A DNA stretch of 7,038 nt from Kordiimonadaceae bacterium UBA4441 (GTDB lineage Bacteria > Pseudomonadota > Alphaproteobacteria > Sphingomonadales > Emcibacteraceae): the NCBI GenBank assembly GCA_002390425.1, contig DGPL01000016.1, positions 1-7,038 on the forward strand, given 5' to 3'. Shown piece by piece: positions 1-5,628 of this stretch. The position numbers were made by a program, and so were the translations under genes. The notes beneath the pieces were generated by a model. The model saw only the letters and a list, made by a program, of their open reading frames with translations, was not told where the DNA came from and did no database searches. Numbering within the stretch: position 1 is the stretch's first letter; every line of letters starts with the position of its first letter.

Positions 1-73
1 CAACTTGGTCTGACGGGATACACTGTTTAACGAAACCCGATAAGTTAACAAATATGAAAATATAAACGAATAT

Positions 74-108
74 TTAACAATTATTAACACTTTGTTAACC
101 ATTGTTAA
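74..108. promoter_or_regulatory. Nested palindrome with CtrA-box-like core, upstream of the ArsR gene
   Basis: Two inverted repeats share one centre at base 91. The outer arms are TTAACAAT (74-81) and ATTGTTAA (101-108). The inner arms are TTAACA (84-89) and TGTTAA (93-98). All arms match perfectly; only the 2-nt spacers between inner and outer arms and the 3-nt centre differ. The core reads TTAA-N7-TTAAC (84-99), which is the CtrA consensus of alphaproteobacteria, and TTAACCAT at 95-102 matches the known CtrA half-site form. Further TTAAC copies lie at 27-31 and 45-49. The element ends 45 nt before the ArsR start codon, where an operator or activator site would be expected. It could instead be the ArsR protein's own operator, since that family binds imperfect inverted repeats. 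The palindrome is directly visible; which protein binds it is inference. Confidence 0.5.
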
Positions 109-153
109 GGAATACTCTTCAGTGTTTCGTAGTGTAAATTCTTGGGAACCTGA

Positions 154-486
154 ATGACTGAAATAGGCGAAGAAAATAGTCAAATAACAAGCGAATTACC
201 TAAAGCCGCAGAAAATGCAGCAGAACTTTTAAAAACTTTAGCAAATCCTAATAGATTGATTATTCTTGATTGCTTGATGCAGGGGGAGTTCTGTGTTGGT
301 GATTTAGAGAAAAGTTTAAATATATCTCAATCTGCATTATCACAACATTTAAGCCGTATGCGTAGTGAAGGTATCTTGGCGCGTCGACGCGAAAGTCAGC
401 AAATTTTTTATTCGATTTCAGACGATCGAGTGATAAGTTTTATGAATGTCGTGCTCGATATTTTCTATCCGAAGAGAAAACAATAA
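154..486 (+). CDS. ArsR/SmtB-family winged-helix transcriptional regulator (SqrR/BigR/HlyU-like)
   Basis: This 110-residue protein is a dimeric DNA-binding repressor type of normal family length. The winged-helix domain covers about residues 20-105. It begins with the typical AELLKTLANPNRLIILDCL stretch, followed by the recognition helix ISQSALSQHLSRMR (57-70) and the beta-hairpin wing with RRRESQQIFYSI (77-88). The SQSALSQHL sequence is characteristic of the SqrR/BigR/HlyU branch, which senses sulfide, persulfide or oxidants through two cysteines. Here Cys40 and Cys47 are present, but the second sensing cysteine usually found in the C-terminal helix is absent; that part reads LDIFYPK. The signal is therefore uncertain, and the CxxDL-like Cys47 position recalls metal-sensing ArsR proteins. 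The start ATG has GGGAA five bases upstream. The gene stands alone, convergent with the downstream permease gene, and is probably controlled through the palindrome before it. Family assignment is firm; the ligand is unknown. Confidence 0.9.
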   Translation: MTEIGEENSQITSELPKAAENAAELLKTLANPNRLIILDCLMQGEFCVGDLEKSLNISQSALSQHLSRMRSEGILARRRESQQIFYSISDDRVISFMNVVLDIFYPKRKQ

Positions 487-501
487 ATAATTAAATTTAT
501 T
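482..501. other. A/T-only inverted repeat between convergent genes
   Basis: AATAAAT (482-488) and ATTTATT (495-501) can pair around a 6-nt loop in the 28-nt gap between the ArsR gene and the permease gene, overlapping the ArsR stop codon. The seven pairs are all A-T, so it would be a weak hairpin. It may contribute to transcription termination in both directions, but there is no GC-rich stem or clear U-tract, so terminator function is doubtful. Confidence 0.2.
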
Positions 502-514
502 TAACTTAACATAG

Positions 515-1555
515 TTATACATCTGAACCGATTTTTCCATTTTGCGATAATAATATTGCAATAGGTTTCGTTTTTGGAAATTCAGAGAATATAATCATCA
601 AAATGACTGTAAAAGGAACACTTAAAAACATTCCTGCTATACCCCAAATGCTTCCCCATAATGCGAGTGAGAGCATAACTACCAAGGGGCTTAAGTTAAG
701 CGAATTGCCCATTAATTTGGGCTCCAAAATATTTCCCATTAAAACTTGTATTGTTGCGAGGCTAGAAATTATTATTAAAAATGGCGTAAAGGTTGGAAAT
801 TGTACAAGACTTAACACCGCAGGGAACAAAACAGCAAGCATTGAACCAACAGTGGGAATATAATTAAGTAAGAAGATAATAAAGGCCCAAAACCCTGCAT
901 AATCGACATCATTTAAAATGAGTATGATGTAACAGGCAGTTCCCGTTAAAATACTTACAAACGTTTTTATGGCCACATAAGTTTCAATTTTTTTATGGAT
1001 GGTTTTAATGATTTCTTCAACTGTGTGCGTATGCTCTGATCCATTCAGAAGAGCTTTAAGTTTTGTGTCAAAACTAGCTTGCTCGAGAAAAATAAAAAGC
1101 ACATAAATCATTATCAGACCGGCATTTCCCGCAAGGCTGGCTAATGTTCCCGCGATATTGCTAATAAAGGGTCGTAAATCTATTTGATTGATAAGTTGGG
1201 TAAGGCTAGGTTGGTTTTCAATGCCTAGCAAATCATAAACTCTGCCTGATAGTTTTAAGAGGTTCTCTTGATATGCTGGAGCTGCGGCCTTAACATCCGC
1301 AATATTATTGCCAATCATTTCAATCAGCATCCAAAATGCGACTACTGTTGTGATTAGGGACGCAATAAAGCACAGTGATTTTGGAATTTTAAAAGAGCCT
1401 ATTTGAATTTTATGATAATAATCCGCAAGTGTATTGATTAAAAACCAGATCACAACACTAACCAAAAAGGGTACAATTAGATCGCGCCCAACAACCATTA
1501 TATAAACGGTTAATGAGATCAGGCCTAATCCACCTGCATATGATAATACTTTCAT
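515..1555 (-). CDS. AI-2E/PerM-family transporter (polytopic membrane permease)
   Basis: The 346-residue inner-membrane protein has the usual family length and layout. Two or three N-terminal transmembrane segments lie at about 4-43 and 58-80. A soluble, partly helical stretch follows (about 85-135), then a segment near 140-160. A cluster of C-terminal helices (about 195-325) carries the family signatures LNYIPTVGSMLAVLFPA (230-246), QVLMGNILEPKLMG (270-283) and WGSIWGIAGMFLSVP (300-314). Members were named after E. coli TqsA, an autoinducer-2 exporter, but many do other jobs such as cation/proton antiport, so an AI-2 role should not be assumed. The ATG at 1555 is preferred over an in-frame TTG one codon upstream, because AAGGGG (1562-1567) then sits six bases before the start. 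The gene is monocistronic, divergent from the AsmA-like operon and convergent with the ArsR gene. The substrate cannot be predicted. Confidence 0.9.
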   Translation of the reverse strand: MKVLSYAGGLGLISLTVYIMVVGRDLIVPFLVSVVIWFLINTLADYYHKIQIGSFKIPKSLCFIASLITTVVAFWMLIEMIGNNIADVKAAAPAYQENLLKLSGRVYDLLGIENQPSLTQLINQIDLRPFISNIAGTLASLAGNAGLIMIYVLFIFLEQASFDTKLKALLNGSEHTHTVEEIIKTIHKKIETYVAIKTFVSILTGTACYIILILNDVDYAGFWAFIIFLLNYIPTVGSMLAVLFPAVLSLVQFPTFTPFLIIISSLATIQVLMGNILEPKLMGNSLNLSPLVVMLSLALWGSIWGIAGMFLSVPFTVILMIIFSEFPKTKPIAILLSQNGKIGSDV

Positions 1556-1586
1556 CAAGTACCCCTTTCTTTCATAACAGTTTCAG

Positions 1587-1615
1587 ATTGTTGTGCGATA
1601 AGCTTAAAAGGTCAA
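1587..1615 (-). promoter_or_regulatory. Candidate sigma-70-type promoter for the permease gene
   Basis: Read on the minus strand, TTGACC (1615-1610) is followed after exactly 17 nt by AACAAT (1592-1587). These match the -35 and -10 consensus at five and four of six positions. The site would give a short leader of roughly 25 nt before the permease ATG at 1555. No equally good promoter was seen for the divergent operon in the same gap (1559-1683). Confidence 0.35.
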
Positions 1616-1671
1616 GAGGTTTATGGTTGCATTTGATGAATTAATCAGAGAAACTAATGGCATAACCGAGT

Positions 1672-1695
1672 AGGAGATAAGAAATGAAAAAATAA
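1672..1695 (+). promoter_or_regulatory. Strong ribosome binding site and three-codon mini-ORF (ATG AAA AAA TAA)
   Basis: AGGAG (1672-1676) lies seven bases before ATG 1684, ideal spacing and the best Shine-Dalgarno in this part of the window. The ATG is in frame with the AsmA-like gene and encodes Met-Lys-Lys, but the next codon (1693-1695) is TAA. Codons after it, beginning at 1696, read Leu-Ile-Gly-Val-Val and run directly into the membrane segment of the gene. The arrangement marks this as the ancestral start codon of the downstream gene, with a stop at codon 4, rather than an unrelated leader peptide. Confidence 0.75.
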
Positions 1696-1707
1696 TTAAT
1701 TGGAGTT

Positions 1708-2448
1708 GTGTTTATTGCCATTATTGGCGCGGGTGCTTTTATGTATTTATCCTCAAACGCTGGAGGATTAATTAAAGATAGTGCTGAAGAATATGTTCCA
1801 CCTGTAATTGGGGCTGATTTTTCCATTGGTAATGTTGATCTTGATCCTGCAAATGGCGTCGCATCCCTAAAAAATATGGAGATTGGAAACCCTGAAGGGT
1901 TTAAATCTGAGCATTTATTTAAAATGGAAGAGTTACTTGTTAAAATGGATGTTAGTCTTGAAAATATGACATCTGATGTGATCCATATCCGTGAGATAAG
2001 ATTAGAGGGAGCGGATATGATTTATGAAATGGGTCGCAATGGCAATAATGTTGGAAAAATTCAAGAAAATATTGATGCTTATATGCAAGAACTTGGACTT
2101 GATAGCAGTTCCGATAGTGAAAAGAAATTCATTATCGATGATGTTTATGTCAATGGAACCAATGTGAAAATCTCAAGCGAACTACTTGGTGGTAAAGGCG
2201 TCGGCTTTCCTTTGCCGAATTTGCATCTTTCCGGAATTGGTGAAAAAGAAAACGGTGCACTTGCGTCTGATGTAATAAAACAAATCTTTGGTGCTATTAG
2301 CGGAAGTGTGAGTAAGGTTGCTGAAAGCGAGCTTCTTAAAAATACAGTTGGGTCCGTTGAGGACGCAGCAGGCAATGTTGTTAAGGAAATGGAAGATAAA
2401 GTAGTAGATCAAGTTGGTAATAAATTGAAGGGTTTAATTCCGCAATAA
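1708..2448 (+). CDS. AsmA/DUF748-like membrane-anchored protein; native start interrupted by a stop at codon 4
   Basis: The product has 246 residues if translation begins at GTG 1708; the ancestral start was almost certainly ATG 1684, eight codons earlier (see the mini-ORF). An N-terminal hydrophobic anchor (about residues 1-15) is followed by a periplasmic region resembling the N-terminal unit of AsmA/DUF748 proteins: FSIGNVDLDPANGVASLKNM (38-57), the IGNPEGF turn (59-65), a beta segment IHIREIRLEGADMIYEMG (92-109) and NIDAYM (121-126). A second beta-rich part ends in the FPLPNLHLSGIG stretch (167-178). The C-terminus (about 185-243) is probably a long amphipathic helix. AsmA-like proteins act in envelope lipid or outer-membrane homeostasis, but this short form has no established function. 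From GTG 1708 the anchor loses both lysines and five hydrophobic residues, and GGAG (1702-1705) lies only two bases upstream, so expression or membrane insertion may be impaired. It leads the five-gene cluster, 24 nt before the lemA-like gene. Confidence 0.65.
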   Translation: MFIAIIGAGAFMYLSSNAGGLIKDSAEEYVPPVIGADFSIGNVDLDPANGVASLKNMEIGNPEGFKSEHLFKMEELLVKMDVSLENMTSDVIHIREIRLEGADMIYEMGRNGNNVGKIQENIDAYMQELGLDSSSDSEKKFIIDDVYVNGTNVKISSELLGGKGVGFPLPNLHLSGIGEKENGALASDVIKQIFGAISGSVSKVAESELLKNTVGSVEDAAGNVVKEMEDKVVDQVGNKLKGLIPQ

Positions 2449-2472
2449 TTAACCCCAAGAAAGGAAAAGCTT

Positions 2473-3036
2473 GTGTATATACTAATCGCCTTAGGCGTAA
2501 CGGCCGTCATGATATATATATTATATATACGTCTGATTAAATTAAGAAATGGCACACTAGAAGCGCTATCTTCAATCGATGTGCAGCTTAAAAAACGTCA
2601 CGATTTGGTTCCAAATATTTTAACAATTGCCAAAAAATTTATGGAACATGAAGAAGGAGTGCTTTCGAAAGTCACACAAATGAGATCCATTTCTGGTAGT
2701 GATTATGATAAAAATAATCCGGAAGAAGTAGCACAACATTTGGAAGCTAATAAGCAGCTTCAATCAGCCATGATGAATTTATTTGCTGTGGCGGAAAACT
2801 ATCCTGATCTTAAATCGCAAGAAACAATGGTGCGGGCACAAGAAACCTATGAAGAAGTCGAAGGGCATATATCAGCAGCGAGGCGTTTTTATAACTCTTC
2901 AGTCACAGATTTAAAAAATGCTGTTGAAATTTTACCAAGTAGTATTATTGCCAATATGCTAGGTATCAAAGCAATGCCATTCTTTGAAATTGATGAAATC
3001 GAAAGAAAGCCAGTTAGCGCTTCTGATATTCTTTAA
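2473..3036 (+). CDS. LemA family protein
   Basis: The 187-residue protein matches the normal LemA length. It has a single N-terminal transmembrane helix (about residues 2-20) followed by a helical-bundle domain. Family signatures are visible in order: IDVQLKKRHDLVPN (35-48), the AENYPDLKSQETM stretch (107-119), and EGHISAARRFYNSSV (130-144) leading to LPSSIIANMLG (154-164) and PFFEI (169-173). LemA proteins are membrane-anchored with an extracytoplasmic or cytoplasmic bundle, and their molecular role is still unclear. The start is GTG, supported by AAGGAA (2460-2465) seven bases upstream; no ATG is as well placed. The gene lies between an AsmA-like gene and a DUF3137 gene, 12 nt before the latter. 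LemA next to DUF3137 is a recurring bacterial pairing, which suggests the two act together at the membrane. Confidence 0.93.
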   Translation: MYILIALGVTAVMIYILYIRLIKLRNGTLEALSSIDVQLKKRHDLVPNILTIAKKFMEHEEGVLSKVTQMRSISGSDYDKNNPEEVAQHLEANKQLQSAMMNLFAVAENYPDLKSQETMVRAQETYEEVEGHISAARRFYNSSVTDLKNAVEILPSSIIANMLGIKAMPFFEIDEIERKPVSASDIL

Positions 3037-3048
3037 AGGTTTTGCTTG

Positions 3049-3972
3049 ATGACCATAGAAGAAATGCGCGCAGCACTTCATTCATTTGATGAAGGTGGTT
3101 TGGGCCCCGTTTTGGATCAATTGGAAGAAAGGCGAAAAAAAGCATTTAATATTTTTTTAGGTGTTGTTTTTCTTCTTGGATTTTGTGTCTTTTTTCTCAT
3201 CCTAGAGCAAGGATTAACTGAGCTAGTCAAATTTTCAGGGGCTGGTGCTCTGCTCGTGTCTTTCTTCTTTTATCGTAGAATGTCCGTGATACGCCGCGAA
3301 GCGAAGGAAAAATTGATGCCGGCGCTTTGTGATCAAATTGGATTAAATTATAACCTTCATCCTTTAAGTAGCGAAATTATACCTTATCGGAATCTTTCAA
3401 TTATCCCCTCATATGATGAAATGACCTTAGAAGATCAAATTAGTGGTAAGGTAGAGGAGATCGACTTTAATTTAGTGGAAGCCAAACTGGTAAATGTTTC
3501 AAGGGATAGTAAGGGCCGAAAATCAAGATCAACGGTGTTTCAGGGCTTTTTGGTAGAATTTGATTTTCATAAAAATTTCAATGGTGAAACAATAATCACG
3601 AAAGATCATACTGCTATTGGTAATTTCCTAACCGGTTGGGCGAAGAAGGGTGAAAAAGTAAAATTAGAAGATCCAGAATTTGAAAGAAAATTTGAAGTTC
3701 ATTCAAATGACCAAGTGGAAGCACGGTATTTACTAACGCCGTTATTTATTGAGCGGGTCTTAAAATTTAATCGCCTGTCTAGTGTTAAGCAGCTACAGAT
3801 GGCCTTTAAAAATGGTCGTATTTACATGGCTATTAAGCGAAAAGGAAATTCATTTGAGGGCGGAAGTTTTAATTTGAATGATCCGAAATTGATAGAGAAA
3901 AATATGCAAGACATTGCGCTTATATTTGATATGGTGAAGGAACTCAATTTGACCCAAGAAACAAAGGTATAA
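3049..3972 (+). CDS. DUF3137 domain-containing membrane protein
   Basis: The 307-residue protein starts with a short cytoplasmic helix (1-32). Two adjacent transmembrane segments follow (about 33-52 and 60-76), then a large soluble DUF3137 domain (about 85-300). Features typical of the family are the region after the second helix ending in EKLMPALCDQIG, the DQISGKVEEIDFNLVEAKL stretch (129-147), FQGFLVEFDFHKNFNGET (164-181), and LEDPEFERKFEVHSNDQVEA (206-225) followed by RYLLTPLFIERV. The function is unknown; the domain is often encoded beside LemA, as here. ATG 3049 is preferred over the in-frame TTG at 3046 because AAAGG (3035-3039) is then nine bases upstream; the TTG would add one residue. 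The gap to the next gene is 6 nt, consistent with co-transcription. No residue that would indicate enzymatic activity stands out. Confidence 0.87.
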   Translation: MTIEEMRAALHSFDEGGLGPVLDQLEERRKKAFNIFLGVVFLLGFCVFFLILEQGLTELVKFSGAGALLVSFFFYRRMSVIRREAKEKLMPALCDQIGLNYNLHPLSSEIIPYRNLSIIPSYDEMTLEDQISGKVEEIDFNLVEAKLVNVSRDSKGRKSRSTVFQGFLVEFDFHKNFNGETIITKDHTAIGNFLTGWAKKGEKVKLEDPEFERKFEVHSNDQVEARYLLTPLFIERVLKFNRLSSVKQLQMAFKNGRIYMAIKRKGNSFEGGSFNLNDPKLIEKNMQDIALIFDMVKELNLTQETKV

Positions 3973-3978
3973 TAATTA

Positions 3979-5109
3979 ATGAAATGCCAAAAAGAACTCT
4001 TTGATATCCCGGATGGGGTGACGTATTTAAATGCTGCTTATATGGGGCCGCTGTTGAAAACTTCGGCTGATATTGGTGAAAAAGCCCTTCGCAAGAAGCT
4101 CTCGCCATGGGCGCTTCCTATCAGTGATTTTTTTGATCCACCAAACCGATTTTATGAATTGGCCGCCGATCTAATTGATGCAAAACCAAGCGATATCGCA
4201 ATTGTACCATCTGTTTCATATGGAACGGCAATTGCTGCCAATAATTTAAAGATAGAAGGAGGTCAGAATATTGTTGTGTTGGCAAACCAGTTTCCATCTA
4301 ATTATTATTGTTGGCGTGAATTAGCAGAAAAAAATAATGCTAATCTTATAACGGTTCCTTGGCCAGAGCACGGCGATTGGACCAAAGCGATTATAGACGC
4401 TATTGATCACAATACTGCTATCGTTGCCACGGCGAATGCCCATTGGACGAATGGTAGTTATATTGATCTGGTGGAGTTAGGTAAAAAGACGCGTGAATTC
4501 AATGCTGCACTCGTCCTTGACTTGACGCAGACATTGGGGACGGTACCTTTTTTCGTTAAAGAGGTTGATCCTGATTTTATGGTTGTTGGCGCTTATAAAT
4601 GGTTGCTTGGCCCATATTCATTCGGATTTTTATATGCTGCGCCAAGAAACCAAGATGGAAAACCATTAGAAGAAAGTTGGCTTTCACGTAAAGACGCAGA
4701 AGATTTTACCCGTCTCGTCGATTATAAAGATGAGTATGAAGAAGGGGCTCGCAGATATGATATGGGGGAAAAGAGTAATTTTATTAATGTTGCCATCGCG
4801 ATAGATGCATTAGAGTTTTTTAAGAAACATGGTGTTGATGAAATTTCATCTTATATAAAAACGCTGACGGATTATATTGCAAAGCGTGCCAAGGCAATCG
4901 GCCTTAATGTCGCAGAAGATCAGTATCGCGTTGCAAATTTAATCGGTATTAATTTCAAAGACGGGGTGCCGGAAAAATTGCCCAAAACTCTATCGGACAA
5001 TAAAGTTTTCGTTAGTATTAGAGGCAACAGCATTCGAATTGCCCCACATGTTTATAATAATAAAGCAGACATTGACCGTTTCTTTGAAGTTCTTGAAGGA
5101 GCCCTTTAA
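3979..5109 (+). CDS. Class V aminotransferase-fold PLP-dependent enzyme (NifS/isopenicillin-N-epimerase-like)
   Basis: The 376-residue cytosolic protein has the length of a fold-type I, class V aminotransferase and looks intact. It begins with YLNAAYMGPL (16-25), the usual substrate-end motif of this group. The cofactor-binding residues can be placed. SVSYGTAIAANN (78-89) forms the phosphate-binding loop. His155 and Trp156 (NAHWTNG, 153-159) lie near the pyridine ring. Asp181 and Gln184 of DLTQTLG (181-187) contact the ring nitrogen and oxygen. Lys207 in GAYKWLLGPYSFG (204-216) is the Schiff-base lysine. A C-terminal SIRIAPHVYN (351-360) carries the probable substrate-carboxylate arginine (Arg353). 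The family includes cysteine desulfurases, kynureninases, isopenicillin-N epimerase-like enzymes and related lyases. No desulfurase-type catalytic Cys loop is evident, so sulfur transfer is less likely. The substrate cannot be named. AAAGG (3963-3967) inside the previous gene, 11 bases upstream, may serve as ribosome binding site. The gene is two bases from the CYTH gene. Confidence 0.9.
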   Translation: MKCQKELFDIPDGVTYLNAAYMGPLLKTSADIGEKALRKKLSPWALPISDFFDPPNRFYELAADLIDAKPSDIAIVPSVSYGTAIAANNLKIEGGQNIVVLANQFPSNYYCWRELAEKNNANLITVPWPEHGDWTKAIIDAIDHNTAIVATANAHWTNGSYIDLVELGKKTREFNAALVLDLTQTLGTVPFFVKEVDPDFMVVGAYKWLLGPYSFGFLYAAPRNQDGKPLEESWLSRKDAEDFTRLVDYKDEYEEGARRYDMGEKSNFINVAIAIDALEFFKKHGVDEISSYIKTLTDYIAKRAKAIGLNVAEDQYRVANLIGINFKDGVPEKLPKTLSDNKVFVSIRGNSIRIAPHVYNNKADIDRFFEVLEGAL

Positions 5110-5111
5110 AG

Positions 5112-5618
5112 ATGGCAATGAGCATCGAAATTGAACGTAAGTTTTTAATTTACGAACTACCTAAAGAAAAGCCAGTTAAGTCACACAAAATAAGACAGGG
5201 GTATGTCGCTCGCGAAGACGGAAACAGCGTTCGCGTACGTGAGAAAGATGGTCAATTTATATTGAGCGTAAAAACCAATCATGCTGAGGGCGGTCGAAAC
5301 GAGCTCGAATATAATATTTCAAAGGATGAAGGCGAAGTTTTATTTTCTTCGATAAATCATGATGTTATTGAGAAAACGAGAAATGTTTATTTAATCAATG
5401 AATTAACTTGGGAAGTGGATATTTTTACTGGCCGAAATACTGGATTAATTGTTGCCGAAATTGAACTTGATGACTTCAATCAAGATTTTGATATCCCAGA
5501 ATGGATTGGTCCGGAAGTAACAGAGTTGAGCAAATTTTATAATGCTAATCTTGCTAATCGTCCATTTGATCAGTGGCGTGTTTCTTATCAAGCGTTGGTT
5601 GACCGATTAGACGGTTAG
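5112..5618 (+). CDS. CYTH-domain protein (triphosphate tunnel metalloenzyme, probable inorganic triphosphatase)
   Basis: The 168-residue protein is a stand-alone CYTH domain of the small bacterial type. The signature ExExK is Glu6-Ile-Glu8-Arg-Lys10 at the N-terminus. Further tunnel residues follow in the expected order: Arg41 and Arg43 (SVRVREKDG), Lys54 (LSVKT), Glu64/Glu66 (NELEYNI), Lys88 and Arg90 (IEKTRNVY), Glu101/Asp103 (TWEVDIF) and Glu116/Glu118 (AEIELDD). The C-terminus has the common KFYNANLA segment (141-148). Characterised relatives hydrolyse inorganic triphosphate or, less often, nucleoside triphosphates, using Mg2+ or Mn2+; others are class IV adenylyl cyclases or thiamine triphosphatases. 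The small stand-alone form with all charged residues favours triphosphatase. ATG 5112 is chosen because AAGGA (5096-5100) in the previous gene is 11 bases upstream; ATG 5118 is an alternative that keeps the ExExK motif. It is the last gene of the cluster, and its stop codon touches that of the convergent J-protein gene. Confidence 0.88.
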   Translation: MAMSIEIERKFLIYELPKEKPVKSHKIRQGYVAREDGNSVRVREKDGQFILSVKTNHAEGGRNELEYNISKDEGEVLFSSINHDVIEKTRNVYLINELTWEVDIFTGRNTGLIVAEIELDDFNQDFDIPEWIGPEVTELSKFYNANLANRPFDQWRVSYQALVDRLDG

Positions 5619-5628
5619 TTATTTTTTT
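5596..5628 (+). terminator. Candidate intrinsic terminator of the five-gene operon, overlapping the CYTH stop codon
   Basis: In the + strand transcript, bases 5596-5605 can pair with 5612-5621 around a 6-nt loop (5606-5611), and seven U residues follow at once (5622-5628). The stem has a GC-paired top (ACCG with CGGT) and four G-U wobbles lower down. In the opposite transcript those wobbles become A-C mismatches, so the hairpin should work mainly for the + strand. It contains the CYTH stop codon and its U-run lies inside the last codons of the J-protein gene. The modest GC content makes it a moderate-strength candidate. Confidence 0.45.

Noticed and set aside
1..153. Possible end of an upstream gene or small ORF in the left edge
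   Set aside because: No frame gives a recognisable protein tail. The stretch is AT-rich with stops in all frames and is better read as a regulatory leader.
603..863. Open frame of 86 codons on the + strand
   Set aside because: It lies wholly inside the permease gene on the opposite strand, has no ribosome binding site or recognisable motif, and its sequence mirrors the permease codons.
1693..1695. Programmed frameshift on the A6 run before the stop as an explanation for the interrupted start
   Set aside because: The ATG and the downstream gene are already in the same frame, so a single shift would move ribosomes out of the correct frame rather than rescue it.
1641..1826. Open frame of 61 codons on the - strand across the divergent gap
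   Set aside because: It overlaps the AsmA-like gene antisense, resembles no family, and runs against the strong ribosome binding site of the opposite strand.
2145..2412. Two overlapping antisense frames of 76 codons each
   Set aside because: Both sit inside the coding part of the AsmA-like gene, in two different minus-strand frames, and have no start signals or protein-like composition.
2511..2530. AT-alternating near-palindrome resembling a regulatory or cruciform site
   Set aside because: It falls within codons for the LemA membrane helix (Ile, Tyr and Leu codons), and AT-rich codon use explains it.
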